Source of the DNA: JAIQET01 sp035542575
GTDB taxonomy: Bacteria > Acidobacteriota > Terriglobia > Terriglobales > Acidobacteriaceae
Length of the DNA: 64,000 nucleotides
Direction: 5' to 3'
Assembly (NCBI GenBank): GCA_035542575.1
Contig: DATKLE010000046.1
Coordinates: 1 to 64,000 of the forward strand
The notes under the pieces were generated by a model that was not told the DNA's origin, did no database searches, and was given only the letters and a program-made list of their open reading frames with translations. Numbering within the stretch: the stretch's first letter is position 1; each line of letters opens with the position of its first letter. Position numbers and translations under genes: made by a program. This document shows, piece after piece, positions 36,501-45,186 of the stretch.

Positions 36501-37988
36501 GTGGACCTTGGCGATGGCGCTGCAACCGTAGACGTGGGTGAGGTTGACGAAGGTATTCGCGCCCGTGCCGTTGCAGGTCGGTGAACCCGTCGTGATGGTG
36601 CACTTATAGAGATTGATCGCCCCCGCGTAAAGGTCGGTGCTGGTGGAGCCGTTGGGCACCGCGGCCAATTCCAAATTGTAGAAGCCCTGCGAGGTGCCAC
36701 AGCCAAACGAATCGCCGCAGTTGGTGATGCCGCTGTCGGTGACCTGGGTCCAGGACGAGCCGCCGTTGGTGCTTTTCCAGATGCCCTTGTCGGTTTGGCT
36801 CGCATCCACGTACCACACGTACATCTCGTTGCGGCCGGGGACCACGGCAAGTTCGCCGCGGTAAATTGGGCAGTTCTGCGAGGTGCTCGGAGGACAAGCC
36901 GCCGTGGTCAGGCCAGGCCCGGGTTGGGTCGCCAGGCGGGTCCAGTTGATGCCGTCGGTTGAGGAATAGATGCCGTGGAAGCGCGCGGCTGCATAGAAGG
37001 TCCCGCTGCCGGCGTTAGCGTTGAACACCACCCCCGTAGTCGAGGCCGGGGTGATGGTGGTGCCGCCGTCCTTCACCGCCGCGTAGGTCCAGCTCGCCCC
37101 GCCGTCGGTGGAATAGTAAAGCCCACGATTCAGGCTGGACTGCTCCAGGTTTTCACTGATGCCTTGGGAGGCCGCAGCAGCGGCGGCCACGACCAGGTTT
37201 GGATTGCTGGTGCTGAATGCAATCTTGCTGAAGCCCATGCCCGCGAAACTGCGCGTGCCGGTACTGTCGGTGGTGATCAGCGTCCAGTTCTGCCCGGCAT
37301 CGGTCGAACGCAGGATGCCCAAACCGTAGTAGGAGTCCGCCGAGCTGTTGGTCTCACCCGTGCCTACCAGGATGACGCTCTTGGTGGGGTCAGGATTGCT
37401 GAGCTGCGGCTGAAGGGCGATCGAACCCACTGCCAGGGTGGCTTGGGCATCAATCGCCGGAGTCCAACTCACGCTGGACGGACTCAGGCTGAGCGGTCCG
37501 GCGTTGGTGGACTTCCAGATCCCGCCGTAGGCGCCGCCGACGTAGACTGTGTTCCCGGTGGCGTCGGCAGGATCCACGGCCACGGCCGTCGCCCGGCCCG
37601 ACACCCAATCGTAGTCCTGCTGCCCGAAGCCGCTGGCGTCGGACGCCAGCGGCGCCGGCCCCAACGGACTCCAACCGGAAGCAGCTCCAGAAGTCAATCC
37701 GGCCTTCTGTGCAGCCGCGAGCCGCGCCGCCCGGGCCTGCATTTTCTGCAGGTGAGCACGGTAGCGGAGAGCGGCCGCCGATTCCTTCGGGAGGGTGCGC
37801 CCACGCAAGAACCACTGCTCCCGGGCCTCAGGCTGGTCGCGGTCCTCGTCCGCGACCGAGTCGTATTCGGAGCGCATCTTTGCGCCTTGGCCGAAGCTAA
37901 CGATGCTAAGTGTCAGAAGGAGGAAAAGAGGGCAAAAAGCACGAAGAAAACCACTGCTCACACCAGTTCTCATAAAGTCCATCCGCAT
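33555..37988 (-). CDS. Large secreted Asp-box (BNR) repeat protein with Ig-like domains
   Basis: This 1477-residue exported protein has a signal peptide ending about SIVSFGQ. Residues about 105-870 hold many Asp-box/BNR-like turns of a sialidase or VPS10-type beta-propeller (YSTDGGASWT, WKSTNGGSSWT, WKTTNAGATWS). From about 880 come at least four Ig-like beta-sandwich repeats (FSSATQTVFPTQTATYNGTLTALNGYN, then similar copies). Near residue 1335 a hydrophobic pair occurs (LLLPFGISALGLVLAGF, VVGLALLLLLTGILLACG) ending in a lipobox-like LLACGG, followed by a proline run and a last Ig-like domain. The function is probably surface adhesion or polysaccharide binding. It lies downstream of the MacAB-like genes. 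Confidence 0.88.
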   Translation of the reverse strand: MRMDFMRTGVSSGFLRAFCPLFLLLTLSIVSFGQGAKMRSEYDSVADEDRDQPEAREQWFLRGRTLPKESAAALRYRAHLQKMQARAARLAAAQKAGLTSGAASGWSPLGPAPLASDASGFGQQDYDWVSGRATAVAVDPADATGNTVYVGGAYGGIWKSTNAGPLSLSPSSVSWTPAIDAQATLAVGSIALQPQLSNPDPTKSVILVGTGETNSSADSYYGLGILRSTDAGQNWTLITTDSTGTRSFAGMGFSKIAFSTSNPNLVVAAAAAASQGISENLEQSSLNRGLYYSTDGGASWTYAAVKDGGTTITPASTTGVVFNANAGSGTFYAAARFHGIYSSTDGINWTRLATQPGPGLTTAACPPSTSQNCPIYRGELAVVPGRNEMYVWYVDASQTDKGIWKSTNGGSSWTQVTDSGITNCGDSFGCGTSQGFYNLELAAVPNGSTSTDLYAGAINLYKCTITTGSPTCNGTGANTFVNLTHVYGCSAIAKVHPDQHDVDFLIANGKAILYFANDGGIYRALDGYTGLTTGTCGLTNQFDSLNQTLGSMTQFVSFSQHPSDLNTILGGTQDNGSPATASSQSSSSWLNVNAGDGGYNAINPNSTNEWFTANTDVTIQRCTSGIACHTQDFPIVVGSNNVGGDHGAFYTPYILDPQVAASELIVGTCRVWRGPGTGGNLTQLSVNFETGSPTGGCTGGEVNLVRSLAAGGPVGTNGFSNVIYAGTDGFGPTVTTGGHIWVSTNSSGGTNTWLDRTGSINPSHFPVSGVAIDTADATGQTAYLTIMGFHVSHVWKTTNAGATWSDFTGTGLGMLPDSPANAIAVDPGSSPTTGTVYVATDVGVFSSSTASASWTEVGPAPSSGQAGYLPNVSATALRIFNSSGQKVLRASTYGRGVWEFNLLATPDFQIGFSSATQTVFPTQTATYNGTLTALNGYNSQVALSCTGTTPSTCTLNPTQLTPTVSGASFTVTAGGAVGDYAFNAHGVGSDANTTIHDAPLTLHVVDFNLTAPSPGSITVNRPNTSGPVTFQVTASGAFSGTVSLSCSGLPSGATCNFSPSNSVNPTSGNPVTVTLTISTTTSTSTGTFPVTISANTAGAPGPKTQSLSLTVTALADYGMVISNPSLSTTAGVQATFNGTLTAFNGYNNLVNVSCGAGAPPTCTGASVTPSAGGAAFTVTVSSGTATTYNFNITGVGTDGSAITHSVPVSLTVSPDFSFNNTSGTQTVLAGQTAVYDLDFTPVGAATFPNAITYSCSGLPALTSCSFAPPQISAGSGATTVTLSIATTGPNLSQRRLLGGAQRLLLPFGISALGLVLAGFGQEPRIRRKYQVVGLALLLLLTGILLACGGSASGPPPPPAARVRVSPPSASLFPGQMQQFTATVTGLSNTAVNWNVNGTPGGDATHGTIDATGLYTAPASVPNPANVTVSAVSQAESSKVGSAPVTVLTPTGSGTYTITVTAVSGSLSHSSQLTLTVQ

Positions 37989-38124
37989 GGGAACGCGGGA
38001 GAGCAGCCAGTTCCTTGAGTATCAGGAGGCAGGAACCTAGTTGTCAATGCAAAATAGTGAGGCCGGGTCCATGTCCGTCGGGACATGTTCCAATCTGGTT
38101 ACTGCCATGTAGCCTATCGGCTTG

Positions 38125-39345
38125 CTACTCGTACCTCAGGGCCTCGATGGGATCGAGCCGGGCGGCTTTGCGGGCCGGATAGAAGCCGAAGAAAATTCCC
38201 ACGGCCATGGAAAAAACCACCGCGGCGCCAATGGCGGTGGCGGAGATCAGCACCGGCCAGCCCAGCGTCTGGGTGATCAGGAAGGACGCTCCGGTTCCCA
38301 CCAGGATCCCCGCGGCTCCACCCACCAGGCTCAGCACGATGGCCTCCACCAAAAATTGCTGCTGCACGTCGCCTTCGGTGGCGCCGATGGCCATACGAAT
38401 GCCGATTTCGCGCGTGCGCTCGGTCACCGAGACCAGCATGATGTTCATGATGCCGATGCCGCCCACGATCAGCGAAATGCTGGCGATCGACGCCAAGAGC
38501 ACGGTGAACAACTTCGCCTGCTGGTCGGCAAGGTCGGCCATGTCGGCCAGGTTGCGGACAAAGAAGTCGTCATCCTCACCGGGGCGGATGCGGTGCCGGT
38601 CGCGCAACACGGCGGTGATTTGCTGTTGCGCGGTGTAGCTGGCCTCACGGGAGATGGCCGAGACCACAATCCAGCGCAGCCAGTCTTGTCCGGTGATTTT
38701 TTTCTGCAAGGTGGTGATGGGCACGATGATGATGTCGTCCTGATCGTTCCCCATGGCCGCCGAGGTTCCTTTGGGGGCCAGCACGCCCACTACGTGGAAG
38801 GGCAGGTTGTTAATGCGGATGGTTTCCCCAATGGGATCGGTGGCGCTGAACAGGTTCTTGCGCACCGTTTCTCCGATGACCGCGACATTGGCCGCCATTT
38901 CTACATCATTCTGGGTAAACGGTGCGCCCTCCTGAAAGGACCAGCTGCGAATGTTGAAGTACTGGGGCTCGGTCCCGCTGAGCTGCGTGGCCCAGTTGTC
39001 GTTGCCGAACACGACCTGGGCTGCGGTCTGGCTGCCCGGCGCGGCCGCCTGTACCGCCGGGCATTCGCGCAGAATCGCCTGCATGTCTTCGTATACCAGC
39101 GACTTGGTGGCGCCCCAACCCATGTGCATGCCGCCCCGCGTCACCGTGCCCGCGCCGACAAAGAGCAAGTTGGAGCCCATGGCGGCAATCTGCTCCTGGG
39201 CCTGCTGCTGCGCGCCCTGACCTACGCTTACCATGGCAATCACCGCGCCCACACCGATGATGATCCCCAGCATGGTGAGGCTGGAGCGCAGCTTGTTGCG
39301 CGCCAGCGCCCGCATCGCGATACGAATGATTGCCAGTAGGTCCAT
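38125..39345 (-). CDS. MacB-like ABC transporter permease
   Basis: This 406-residue permease has one N-terminal membrane segment, a large periplasmic MacB-PCD domain, and a C-terminal FtsX domain with three segments (ASISLIVGGIGIMNIMLVSVTERTREIGIRMAIGA). It is the partner of the ATPase upstream and the adaptor before that, together a tripartite export pump of the MacAB type. Unlike E. coli MacB, the ATPase and permease are separate genes. Substrates of such pumps include peptides and lipids. The ATPase stop lies 65 bases upstream, with a repeat in between. Confidence 0.92.
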   Translation of the reverse strand: MDLLAIIRIAMRALARNKLRSSLTMLGIIIGVGAVIAMVSVGQGAQQQAQEQIAAMGSNLLFVGAGTVTRGGMHMGWGATKSLVYEDMQAILRECPAVQAAAPGSQTAAQVVFGNDNWATQLSGTEPQYFNIRSWSFQEGAPFTQNDVEMAANVAVIGETVRKNLFSATDPIGETIRINNLPFHVVGVLAPKGTSAAMGNDQDDIIIVPITTLQKKITGQDWLRWIVVSAISREASYTAQQQITAVLRDRHRIRPGEDDDFFVRNLADMADLADQQAKLFTVLLASIASISLIVGGIGIMNIMLVSVTERTREIGIRMAIGATEGDVQQQFLVEAIVLSLVGGAAGILVGTGASFLITQTLGWPVLISATAIGAAVVFSMAVGIFFGFYPARKAARLDPIEALRYE

Positions 39346-39364
39346 AATCGTTCCGTAGGTTTTT

Positions 39365-39404
39365 CTTAGCTACTTTGCGCCAACCTTAGCGTCCTTTGCG
39401 GTTA
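39365..39404 (-). repeat. CGCAAAG/CGCTAAG repeat arm
   Basis: On the minus strand this reads CGCAAAG, CGCTAAG, CGCAAAG with spacers, the same order and nearly the same spacing as the arm at 14966. It lies between the ATPase and permease genes of the MacAB-like operon. Confidence 0.65.
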
Positions 39405-39410
39405 CGCGCT

Positions 39411-40196
39411 CTAATCCTCCAGCGTCGGCAAGTTCTTCAGCACCTCGGCGGCCAGGGGACGGTTCGCGACGGGCTCGTCGCGCCGGATCCTGCCATCGCG
39501 AAACTGGATGCTGCGCTTGGCAAACTGCGCCACATCCTGCTCGTGGGTCACCAGAACCACCGTCAACCCGCCGTCATTCAGCCTCTGAAACACCTCCATG
39601 ATCTCCACCGAGGTGCGGCTATCCAGATTGCCGGTGGGCTCATCCGCCAGCAAAATCGAGGGACGGTTGACCAGCGCCCGCGCGATGGCCACACGCTGCT
39701 GCTGACCTCCAGAAAGCTGGGAAGGGAAGTGCAGCATGCGGTCGCCCAAGCCGACCAGTTCCAGAGCTTGCCGCGCCCGTTTCTGGCCTTCTTCTTTGCT
39801 GATCTGCGCGTAGAGCGTGGGCAGTTCGACATTCTCCTGCGCGGTGGTGCGCGAAAGCAGGTTAAAACCCTGAAACACGAAGCCGATCTTGCGATTGCGG
39901 ATGGCGGCCAGCTCCCGCTTGCTGAGCTGTGAAACCTCGACCCCTTCCAGCAGATAACGCCCGCTGCTGGGCTTGTCCAGGCAACCCATAATGTTCATGA
40001 ATGTGGATTTGCCGCTGCCGCTGGCCCCCATGATGGCGACGAACTCGCCCCGTTCGATGGTGACGCTGACCCCGCGCAGCGCATGTACCCGCGTCTCACC
40101 CAGGTCGTAATACTTGTGGACGTCTTCCACCTGAATGACTGCGTGATGATCGCTGCCGATGGTCTGGCCAACTTCGGGTTGTGAAATGGTCGCCAC
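39411..40196 (-). CDS. MacB-like ABC transporter ATP-binding protein (LolD type)
   Basis: This 261-residue ATPase drives the MacAB-like exporter. Walker A GASGSGKST is at residues 57-65, the signature LSGGQQQR is intact, Walker B reads ILLADEPTGNLD, and the H-loop is VTHEQDV. The YDLGETRVHALRGVS region is typical of the LolD/MacB branch. The gene follows the adaptor by 29 bases and precedes the permease, all on the minus strand. Confidence 0.95.
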   Translation of the reverse strand: MATISQPEVGQTIGSDHHAVIQVEDVHKYYDLGETRVHALRGVSVTIERGEFVAIMGASGSGKSTFMNIMGCLDKPSSGRYLLEGVEVSQLSKRELAAIRNRKIGFVFQGFNLLSRTTAQENVELPTLYAQISKEEGQKRARQALELVGLGDRMLHFPSQLSGGQQQRVAIARALVNRPSILLADEPTGNLDSRTSVEIMEVFQRLNDGGLTVVLVTHEQDVAQFAKRSIQFRDGRIRRDEPVANRPLAAEVLKNLPTLED

Positions 40197-40225
40197 TTAA
40201 GCCTTTCTGGATCTAATTCCGGCCG

Positions 40226-41611
40226 TTACCGCCGCGGCCCTCCGCCTCCCATGCCTGGAGGGCGAGTGCCCGAGGTCGCGGTCATGGCTCCCGTCACCAA
40301 CTCATCGCCCTCCTTGAGTTCACCCTTCAGGATCTGCGCCACCTCCGTGATGGTGTGATCGGTAATGCCCGTGCGGATCCTCACCGGCTCGAGCGTCTTG
40401 TCCGGCCGCAGTTTCCAGACCACCGCAACATCCACGCGCGGCGTGCGCTGCTGGCTCCCGTCTCCACCACCCCCCTGTGCTCCTTGCGGCCGGCCCCGGT
40501 GCTGCTGGCCGGATGTTCCCTCAGCACTCGAGCCTTGGTTGCTGGCGCTCTGCCCCTGCTCTCCCGAAATCAAGCCGTACTTTTTGTAAAGCGCGCGGAT
40601 CTGGTCCGCGCTCATGTCTGGCTTGTAACGCAGCGCGCCATTCGCCACGCGCAACACATCTTTCGCGTTGGCCACCGGAATGGTGATGTAAGCCGTCATG
40701 CCGGGAAACAACTTCAGGTCGGGATTGTCGAAATCAATGATGGTGTTGTAGGTAACCACGTTCTGCACCGTGGTGGCGTTCATCCGTACCTGCGAGACCC
40801 GCCCGCTGAAGGTGTCTTTGGGATAAGCATCCACCTTGAACGTCACTATCTGTCCGGTGCGGATCATGCCCACATCGGATTCATCGGTGCTGGCGTAGAC
40901 CTGCATCTTGGTGAGATCTTGCGCGATAGTAAACAGGGTCGGCGCCTGTAGCGAGGCGGCTACGGTCTGGCCCACGTCCACGCTGCGCGCGATCACAGTG
41001 CCGTCAATGGGGGCGTGAATCGTGGTGTAGTCGAGATTGGTCTGCGCGACTTTGACCGCGGCCTCCTTCTGCTGCACCTGGGCGGCCGCTTGCACCACTT
41101 GGGCCTGGGCTGCGGAAACCGCGGCGTTCGCGGTGTCGTAGTTCGCCTTCGCCAGGTCGAGTTGCTGCTGGCTCATGACGCCTTCTTTGGCCAGGCCGTC
41201 GGTGCGTTCGTAATCCGCTTTGGTCTGGACGGCAGTAGCTTTGGCCTTCTCCAGATTGGCCTGCCCCGCCACCAGATTGGCCTTGGCATTGGCCAGGTCC
41301 GCCTTGGCTTGCAGCAGCGTCCCCTCGAACAACTGAGGATCGATCTGGGCCACGACTTCGCCCTTCTTCACGCGCGAGTTGAAGTCTGCATAAAGCCGAG
41401 AGATGGTTCCCGAAACCTGTGATCCGACCTGCACCGTGGTCACGGCGTTGATGGTGCCGGTGGCCTCCACTACTTCGTGGATGTCGCCGCGATCGGCCTT
41501 GACGGTGAAATACTGCGGCTTGTCATTGCCCTTGAACTGGAACGCGGCGAATACCCCGATGGCCACAACCACGATCCCTACGATCATCCAATGGCGTTTT
41601 AGCAGTTTCAC
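40226..41611 (-). CDS. MacA-like periplasmic adaptor (HlyD/RND MFP family)
   Basis: This 461-residue membrane-fusion protein has one N-terminal anchor (MIVGIVVVAIGVFAAFQF). Lipoyl halves follow (VQVGSQVSGTISRLYADFNSRVKKGEVVAQID, IHAPIDGTVI) around a long alpha hairpin rich in Ala/Gln repeats, then beta-barrel and membrane-proximal domains. An unusual Ser/Gln/Gly-rich insert (about 360-395) lies before the last domain, and the tail is glycine-rich. I chose the GTG at 41611 (VKLLKRHW), 8 bases behind GAGGATT; a TTG at 41647 is in frame. It heads the pump operon. Confidence 0.92.
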   Translation of the reverse strand: MKLLKRHWMIVGIVVVAIGVFAAFQFKGNDKPQYFTVKADRGDIHEVVEATGTINAVTTVQVGSQVSGTISRLYADFNSRVKKGEVVAQIDPQLFEGTLLQAKADLANAKANLVAGQANLEKAKATAVQTKADYERTDGLAKEGVMSQQQLDLAKANYDTANAAVSAAQAQVVQAAAQVQQKEAAVKVAQTNLDYTTIHAPIDGTVIARSVDVGQTVAASLQAPTLFTIAQDLTKMQVYASTDESDVGMIRTGQIVTFKVDAYPKDTFSGRVSQVRMNATTVQNVVTYNTIIDFDNPDLKLFPGMTAYITIPVANAKDVLRVANGALRYKPDMSADQIRALYKKYGLISGEQGQSASNQGSSAEGTSGQQHRGRPQGAQGGGGDGSQQRTPRVDVAVVWKLRPDKTLEPVRIRTGITDHTITEVAQILKGELKEGDELVTGAMTATSGTRPPGMGGGGPRR

Positions 41612-41769
41612 GTCGGAATCCTCTATATTAGTGGGCGCTCTACTCAATATTATGATGGTTTATTGTGCAGCACGGATGCGAGCCTTGGCCCAATCTTTAC
41701 AAAAGTTTACGTGCAAGATGGTAACTGCCTGATGACCATGGTTTCTGAGCGCCATGGGGAGAAACTCTG

Positions 41770-42444
41770 ATGGATTGGCAAGCATTCTGGCTGACGATCC
41801 GGCTCGCAGTGCTGGTGGCGGCGGCGCTGGTGGTCCTCGGACTGCCCGTTGCGTACTGGATTACGTACTCACGCTGGCGCTGGAAGTTCCTGGCCGAAGC
41901 CGTGGTCGCACTGCCCATTGTTTTACCTCCTACCGTGTTGGGTTTTTATGTCCTGGTTGCGCTGGGCTCGCGCAGCCCGCTCGGCCGCTGGTGGCAGACC
42001 CTGACCGGGCACACGCTGGCATTTACTTTCGAAGGCCTGGTGATTGGCTCCATTATCTACAGTCTGCCATTTGCCGTGCAGCCCTTTGCCGCCTCTTTCG
42101 CCGCGGTGGACCGCAAGCTGATCGCGGCCTCCGCTACCTTGGGCGCCTCCCAGCTGCAAACGTTCTTTCGCGTAATCCTGCCGTTGTCGGTCTCGGGCCT
42201 GGTGACAGGAATTGCCTTGAGCTTTGCTCACACCATGGGTGAATTCGGCGTAGTGCTCATGGTGGGCGGCAACATCCCTGGGGTGACGCGCACGGTGTCC
42301 ATCGACATCTACGACAAGGTGCAAGCCTTCAACTACGCTGGAGCCAACCAGACGGCACTCGTGCTGTTGGCCATCTCATTTGCCGTGCTGTCATTAGTGT
42401 ACGCCCTGAACCGGAGAGTGTGGGCGGTATGGCCGTGGAAATAG
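41770..42444 (+). CDS. modB: Molybdate ABC transporter permease ModB
   Basis: This 224-residue inner-membrane permease has five or six membrane segments and the EAA-type cytoplasmic loop (AASATLGASQLQTFFRVILPLS) that docks the ATPase. AHTMGEFGVVLMVGG and NIPGVTRTVSIDIYDKV are ModB hallmarks. It imports molybdate or tungstate with ModC, whose start overlaps its 3' end by 16 bases. No modA (binding protein) precedes it; the 158 bases upstream, shared with the divergent pump operon, hold none. Confidence 0.94.
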   Translation: MDWQAFWLTIRLAVLVAAALVVLGLPVAYWITYSRWRWKFLAEAVVALPIVLPPTVLGFYVLVALGSRSPLGRWWQTLTGHTLAFTFEGLVIGSIIYSLPFAVQPFAASFAAVDRKLIAASATLGASQLQTFFRVILPLSVSGLVTGIALSFAHTMGEFGVVLMVGGNIPGVTRTVSIDIYDKVQAFNYAGANQTALVLLAISFAVLSLVYALNRRVWAVWPWK

Positions 42445-43580
42445 AGCCCAGGAGCCAGCTGCGGGTCGAGAGCGCAGCATCCGTGCCGGCTGATACGGTC
42501 GCGCTGACGGTCGCTATCCGCAAGCACTTTGGCAATGGCAGCGAGTTCGCACTCGACTGCTCGTTCACAGCGGCGCCGGGGATCACCATTGTATTTGGTG
42601 CCTCAGGAGCGGGAAAGACCACACTGCTCGATTGCATCGCTGGCCTTGCGGCTCCTGACGCCGGCCGGATCGTGGCCGCTGGACGTGTCTTCTTCGGCCA
42701 GGGAACCAACCTTGCCGTGTCACATCGCCGGGTCGGCTACGTCTTCCAGGATCTGGCGCTGTTTCCCCATCTCAGCGCAGAAAAGAACATCCAGTATGGA
42801 CTTGCCGGCCTTGAAGGGAACGAGCGCCGTCAGCGGACGGAGGCTATTCTGCAGTCTTTCCGCATTGCGCACTTGGGCAGGCGGAAGCCGGGTGAGATTT
42901 CTGGAGGCGAGCGGCAGCGCGTGGCGCTGGCCCGCGCCCTGGTCACGGACCCCTGCGTTCTCCTGCTCGACGAGCCGCTGGCAGCCCTGGATGCCGCCAC
43001 CAAGTCAAGGATTGTGGATGATCTCCGGGCCTGGAACCAGGCCCATCGCATTCCGGTCCTCTATGTGACCCACAGCCGGGAAGAGGTCTTCGCGTTAGGC
43101 GAGCGCGTCCTGGTGCTGGAGAACGGAAGGATCATTGCCCAGGGCACGCCGCACGAAGTCATGTCGGCGCCACGGCAGGAAACCGTGGCCCAACTCGCCG
43201 GCTTCGAAAACATTTTCGACGCCATCGTAGTCGCTGCCCATGAGGATCGTGGCACCATGACCTGCCGCATCGCGGGCAGTAATGTGGAACTGGAGACTCC
43301 GCTGGTACGCGGCAACATGGGCTCAACCCTCAAGATAGGCATCCGCGCCGGCGATATTTTGCTGGCCACGGTTCAGCCAAGCGGATTGAGCGCGCGCAAT
43401 GTGCTTCCGGGCAAAATGGTCTCACTCACTCAACGAGATGTGATCGTGTCAGCAAAAGTGGATTGCGGTGTGGAAGTCGAGGTCCACCTCACCCTCGCGG
43501 CCCGCGATTCCCTCCGCCTGCAGCCGGGACGTGAAGTGTGGCTGGTGGTGAAGACGCACTCCTGCCATCTGATGGCGTAG
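42429..43580 (+). CDS. modC: Molybdate ABC transporter ATPase ModC
   Basis: This 383-residue ATPase has Walker A FGASGAGKTT, the signature SGGERQRVALARAL, Walker B LLLDEPLAALD, and the H-loop VTHSREEV. The C-terminal 120 residues are a MOP-type ligand-binding domain (SARNVLPGKMVSLTQRD) that regulates molybdate uptake. The ATG at 42429 (MAVEIEP) overlaps modB by 16 bases. An extra 20-residue N-terminal tail precedes the usual start region. It converges on the glycosyltransferase with 15 bases between the stops. Confidence 0.94.
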   Translation: MAVEIEPRSQLRVESAASVPADTVALTVAIRKHFGNGSEFALDCSFTAAPGITIVFGASGAGKTTLLDCIAGLAAPDAGRIVAAGRVFFGQGTNLAVSHRRVGYVFQDLALFPHLSAEKNIQYGLAGLEGNERRQRTEAILQSFRIAHLGRRKPGEISGGERQRVALARALVTDPCVLLLDEPLAALDAATKSRIVDDLRAWNQAHRIPVLYVTHSREEVFALGERVLVLENGRIIAQGTPHEVMSAPRQETVAQLAGFENIFDAIVVAAHEDRGTMTCRIAGSNVELETPLVRGNMGSTLKIGIRAGDILLATVQPSGLSARNVLPGKMVSLTQRDVIVSAKVDCGVEVEVHLTLAARDSLRLQPGREVWLVVKTHSCHLMA

Positions 43581-43599
43581 TGCCGGGAGAGTGCACTAC
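43577..43599. terminator. Symmetric hairpin between convergent genes
   Basis: A 7-bp stem, GTAGTGC (43577-43583) with GCACTAC (43593-43599), has a 9-base loop. It spans both stop codons of modC and the glycosyltransferase. No U tract follows on either side, so a bidirectional terminator is possible but unproven. Confidence 0.35.
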
Positions 43600-45110
43600 C
43601 TGGATGCTCGTGCCTCCATCACCGGTTCCATTTCGATCACGCCCACCCACTCTCCCCTGCGTCGTTCCGTGTAAACCAGTCGTCCCCCCAGAAGCTGTGC
43701 GGCTGCAGCGGGCGGCACGTCGCGGTGATAGCCGAAGAAACGGGTCTTCCATTGCACCCAGGTAGGCCAGTTCTCGAACAGAGTGTGGGCGGGCTGATAC
43801 TTGGTCGAGAACACCAGCGCCACATCGAATTCGGATCGCATGTCCGCGCTGGCTATGAGCTGCTCCACGCTGAAGTCTTCGATTCGCACCACCCTCATTG
43901 GACGGGTGAGGTATCCAAGGTACGGTCGGCTCAGCTCATCGCTCGCGGGCCATGCGGTCAGAACCCGCGCCATGGGGTAGCGCGCTTCCACGAAGTTCTC
44001 AGCATGCTGGTGCAGCAGGATGTAGTCGCGGTAGGTGAGGTTGTCTTCGGGCGAGAATTCGTAGGGAGGATTGACCAAGAGTCCGACGACGAACGCCAGC
44101 ACGACGATGGCCACCACCCAGCGCCACATCTGCACCCGGCGGCGCAGCGTCGAAACCCCGATGATGATTGCCAGAGGCACCACCGGGAGCATGTAGCGCG
44201 CCAATATGGCCCCGCCGACCATCGCCAGAAAAATCACGTAGCTGGCGATCACCACCAGCAACGCAAGCTGCACGCCCGGTGCGATCCGGCGCCGTTCTCC
44301 GCCAGCATCGCAGATCGCAGGGCACCACAGGGCGAACAGGGTCGCTGCGGTCAGCAGGTACAGACCCAGATAGCCGAGCGTTTGCCACAGGCGCAGCAGG
44401 AATGCCAACAGCACGCGCATGGGATGCAGAGTCGCCTGCACGTTGTAGCGAAAGAATTCAGGGTTGCCGAACACCGCCCCCGTGCGCAGATAGTGGTACG
44501 AGTACCATACGGCCAACAAAAGGGCTGGAGCCAGGAGCAGAGCGGACTTCCAACTCCGCTGCGGAAACAGGCAGAGAGACTGGTCTCCCGGCCCGCGATG
44601 CAGGACGGGGCAGACGAGTTCCCAGAGCAAAAGCGCCAGTGGAGCCAGCACCGCCGTTTCTTTCGCCAATACTGCCAGCGAGAACCACATGGCGGCCCCT
44701 CTGTGGCGCCGTTCGACATAGCTGCCCAGTGCCCAGAACGTCAGCCCCGCTGCCGCCAGGTCCACATGGGCAAGGGAGCTCTGCGTGAAGAAAACCGGAT
44801 ACAGCGCGACGCAGATGGTCGATGCGATCGCGACCTCGGTATTCGCCACGCGCCGAGCCAGCCGGAACACACCCGCCAGGGAGAGCGTCGAGATCAACAG
44901 CATCGCCGTGCGTGTCACTGTCGGCGCATAACCGGCGATCTTCCACCAGAGGGCGAGATAGGCCATCACCAGCGGAGGATGGGCATTGGAAGGAGTCGAG
45001 CGCGGTATCAAACTTCCGCTGAGCAGTAGATCGCGGGCGGCGGGCACGTAATATCCGGCCTCGTCCCAGAAATAGGGCAACCGCAGAAGAGGGATATGGA
45101 GCGCAAACAC
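43596..45110 (-). CDS. PMT-type membrane glycosyltransferase
   Basis: This polytopic protein of the ArnT/PMT superfamily has the catalytic acidic motif PYFWDEAGYYVPAARDLL near its N-terminus. About 10 membrane segments and a C-terminal soluble domain follow. The boundary given uses the GTG at 45110, which would cut TM1 in half. Eighteen further in-frame codons upstream (from ATC 45164) complete TM1 (ALLFTLLFVAVFALHIPLL), and no ATG, GTG or TTG lies between that and the upstream stop. AAGGA precedes the ATC by 9 bases. A rare start or an indel is likely. It is 76 bases behind the DUF3467 gene. Confidence 0.82.
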   Translation of the reverse strand: MFALHIPLLRLPYFWDEAGYYVPAARDLLLSGSLIPRSTPSNAHPPLVMAYLALWWKIAGYAPTVTRTAMLLISTLSLAGVFRLARRVANTEVAIASTICVALYPVFFTQSSLAHVDLAAAGLTFWALGSYVERRHRGAAMWFSLAVLAKETAVLAPLALLLWELVCPVLHRGPGDQSLCLFPQRSWKSALLLAPALLLAVWYSYHYLRTGAVFGNPEFFRYNVQATLHPMRVLLAFLLRLWQTLGYLGLYLLTAATLFALWCPAICDAGGERRRIAPGVQLALLVVIASYVIFLAMVGGAILARYMLPVVPLAIIIGVSTLRRRVQMWRWVVAIVVLAFVVGLLVNPPYEFSPEDNLTYRDYILLHQHAENFVEARYPMARVLTAWPASDELSRPYLGYLTRPMRVVRIEDFSVEQLIASADMRSEFDVALVFSTKYQPAHTLFENWPTWVQWKTRFFGYHRDVPPAAAAQLLGGRLVYTERRRGEWVGVIEMEPVMEARASR

Positions 45111-45186
45111 CGCAACAAAGAGCAGTGTGAAAAGCAGCGCGGGATTGACGGGGCGCGAATCGATCTCGGAGCTTCCTTGCCTGCGT

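Noticed and set aside
38070..38087. Terminator hairpin CATGTCC/GGACATG
   Set aside because: It is a 7-bp stem without a U tract in either direction, so it is not listed as a terminator.
43725..45029. 434-residue open frame on the plus strand
   Set aside because: Antisense shadow of the PMT-type glycosyltransferase; composition is dominated by Arg, His and Gln.
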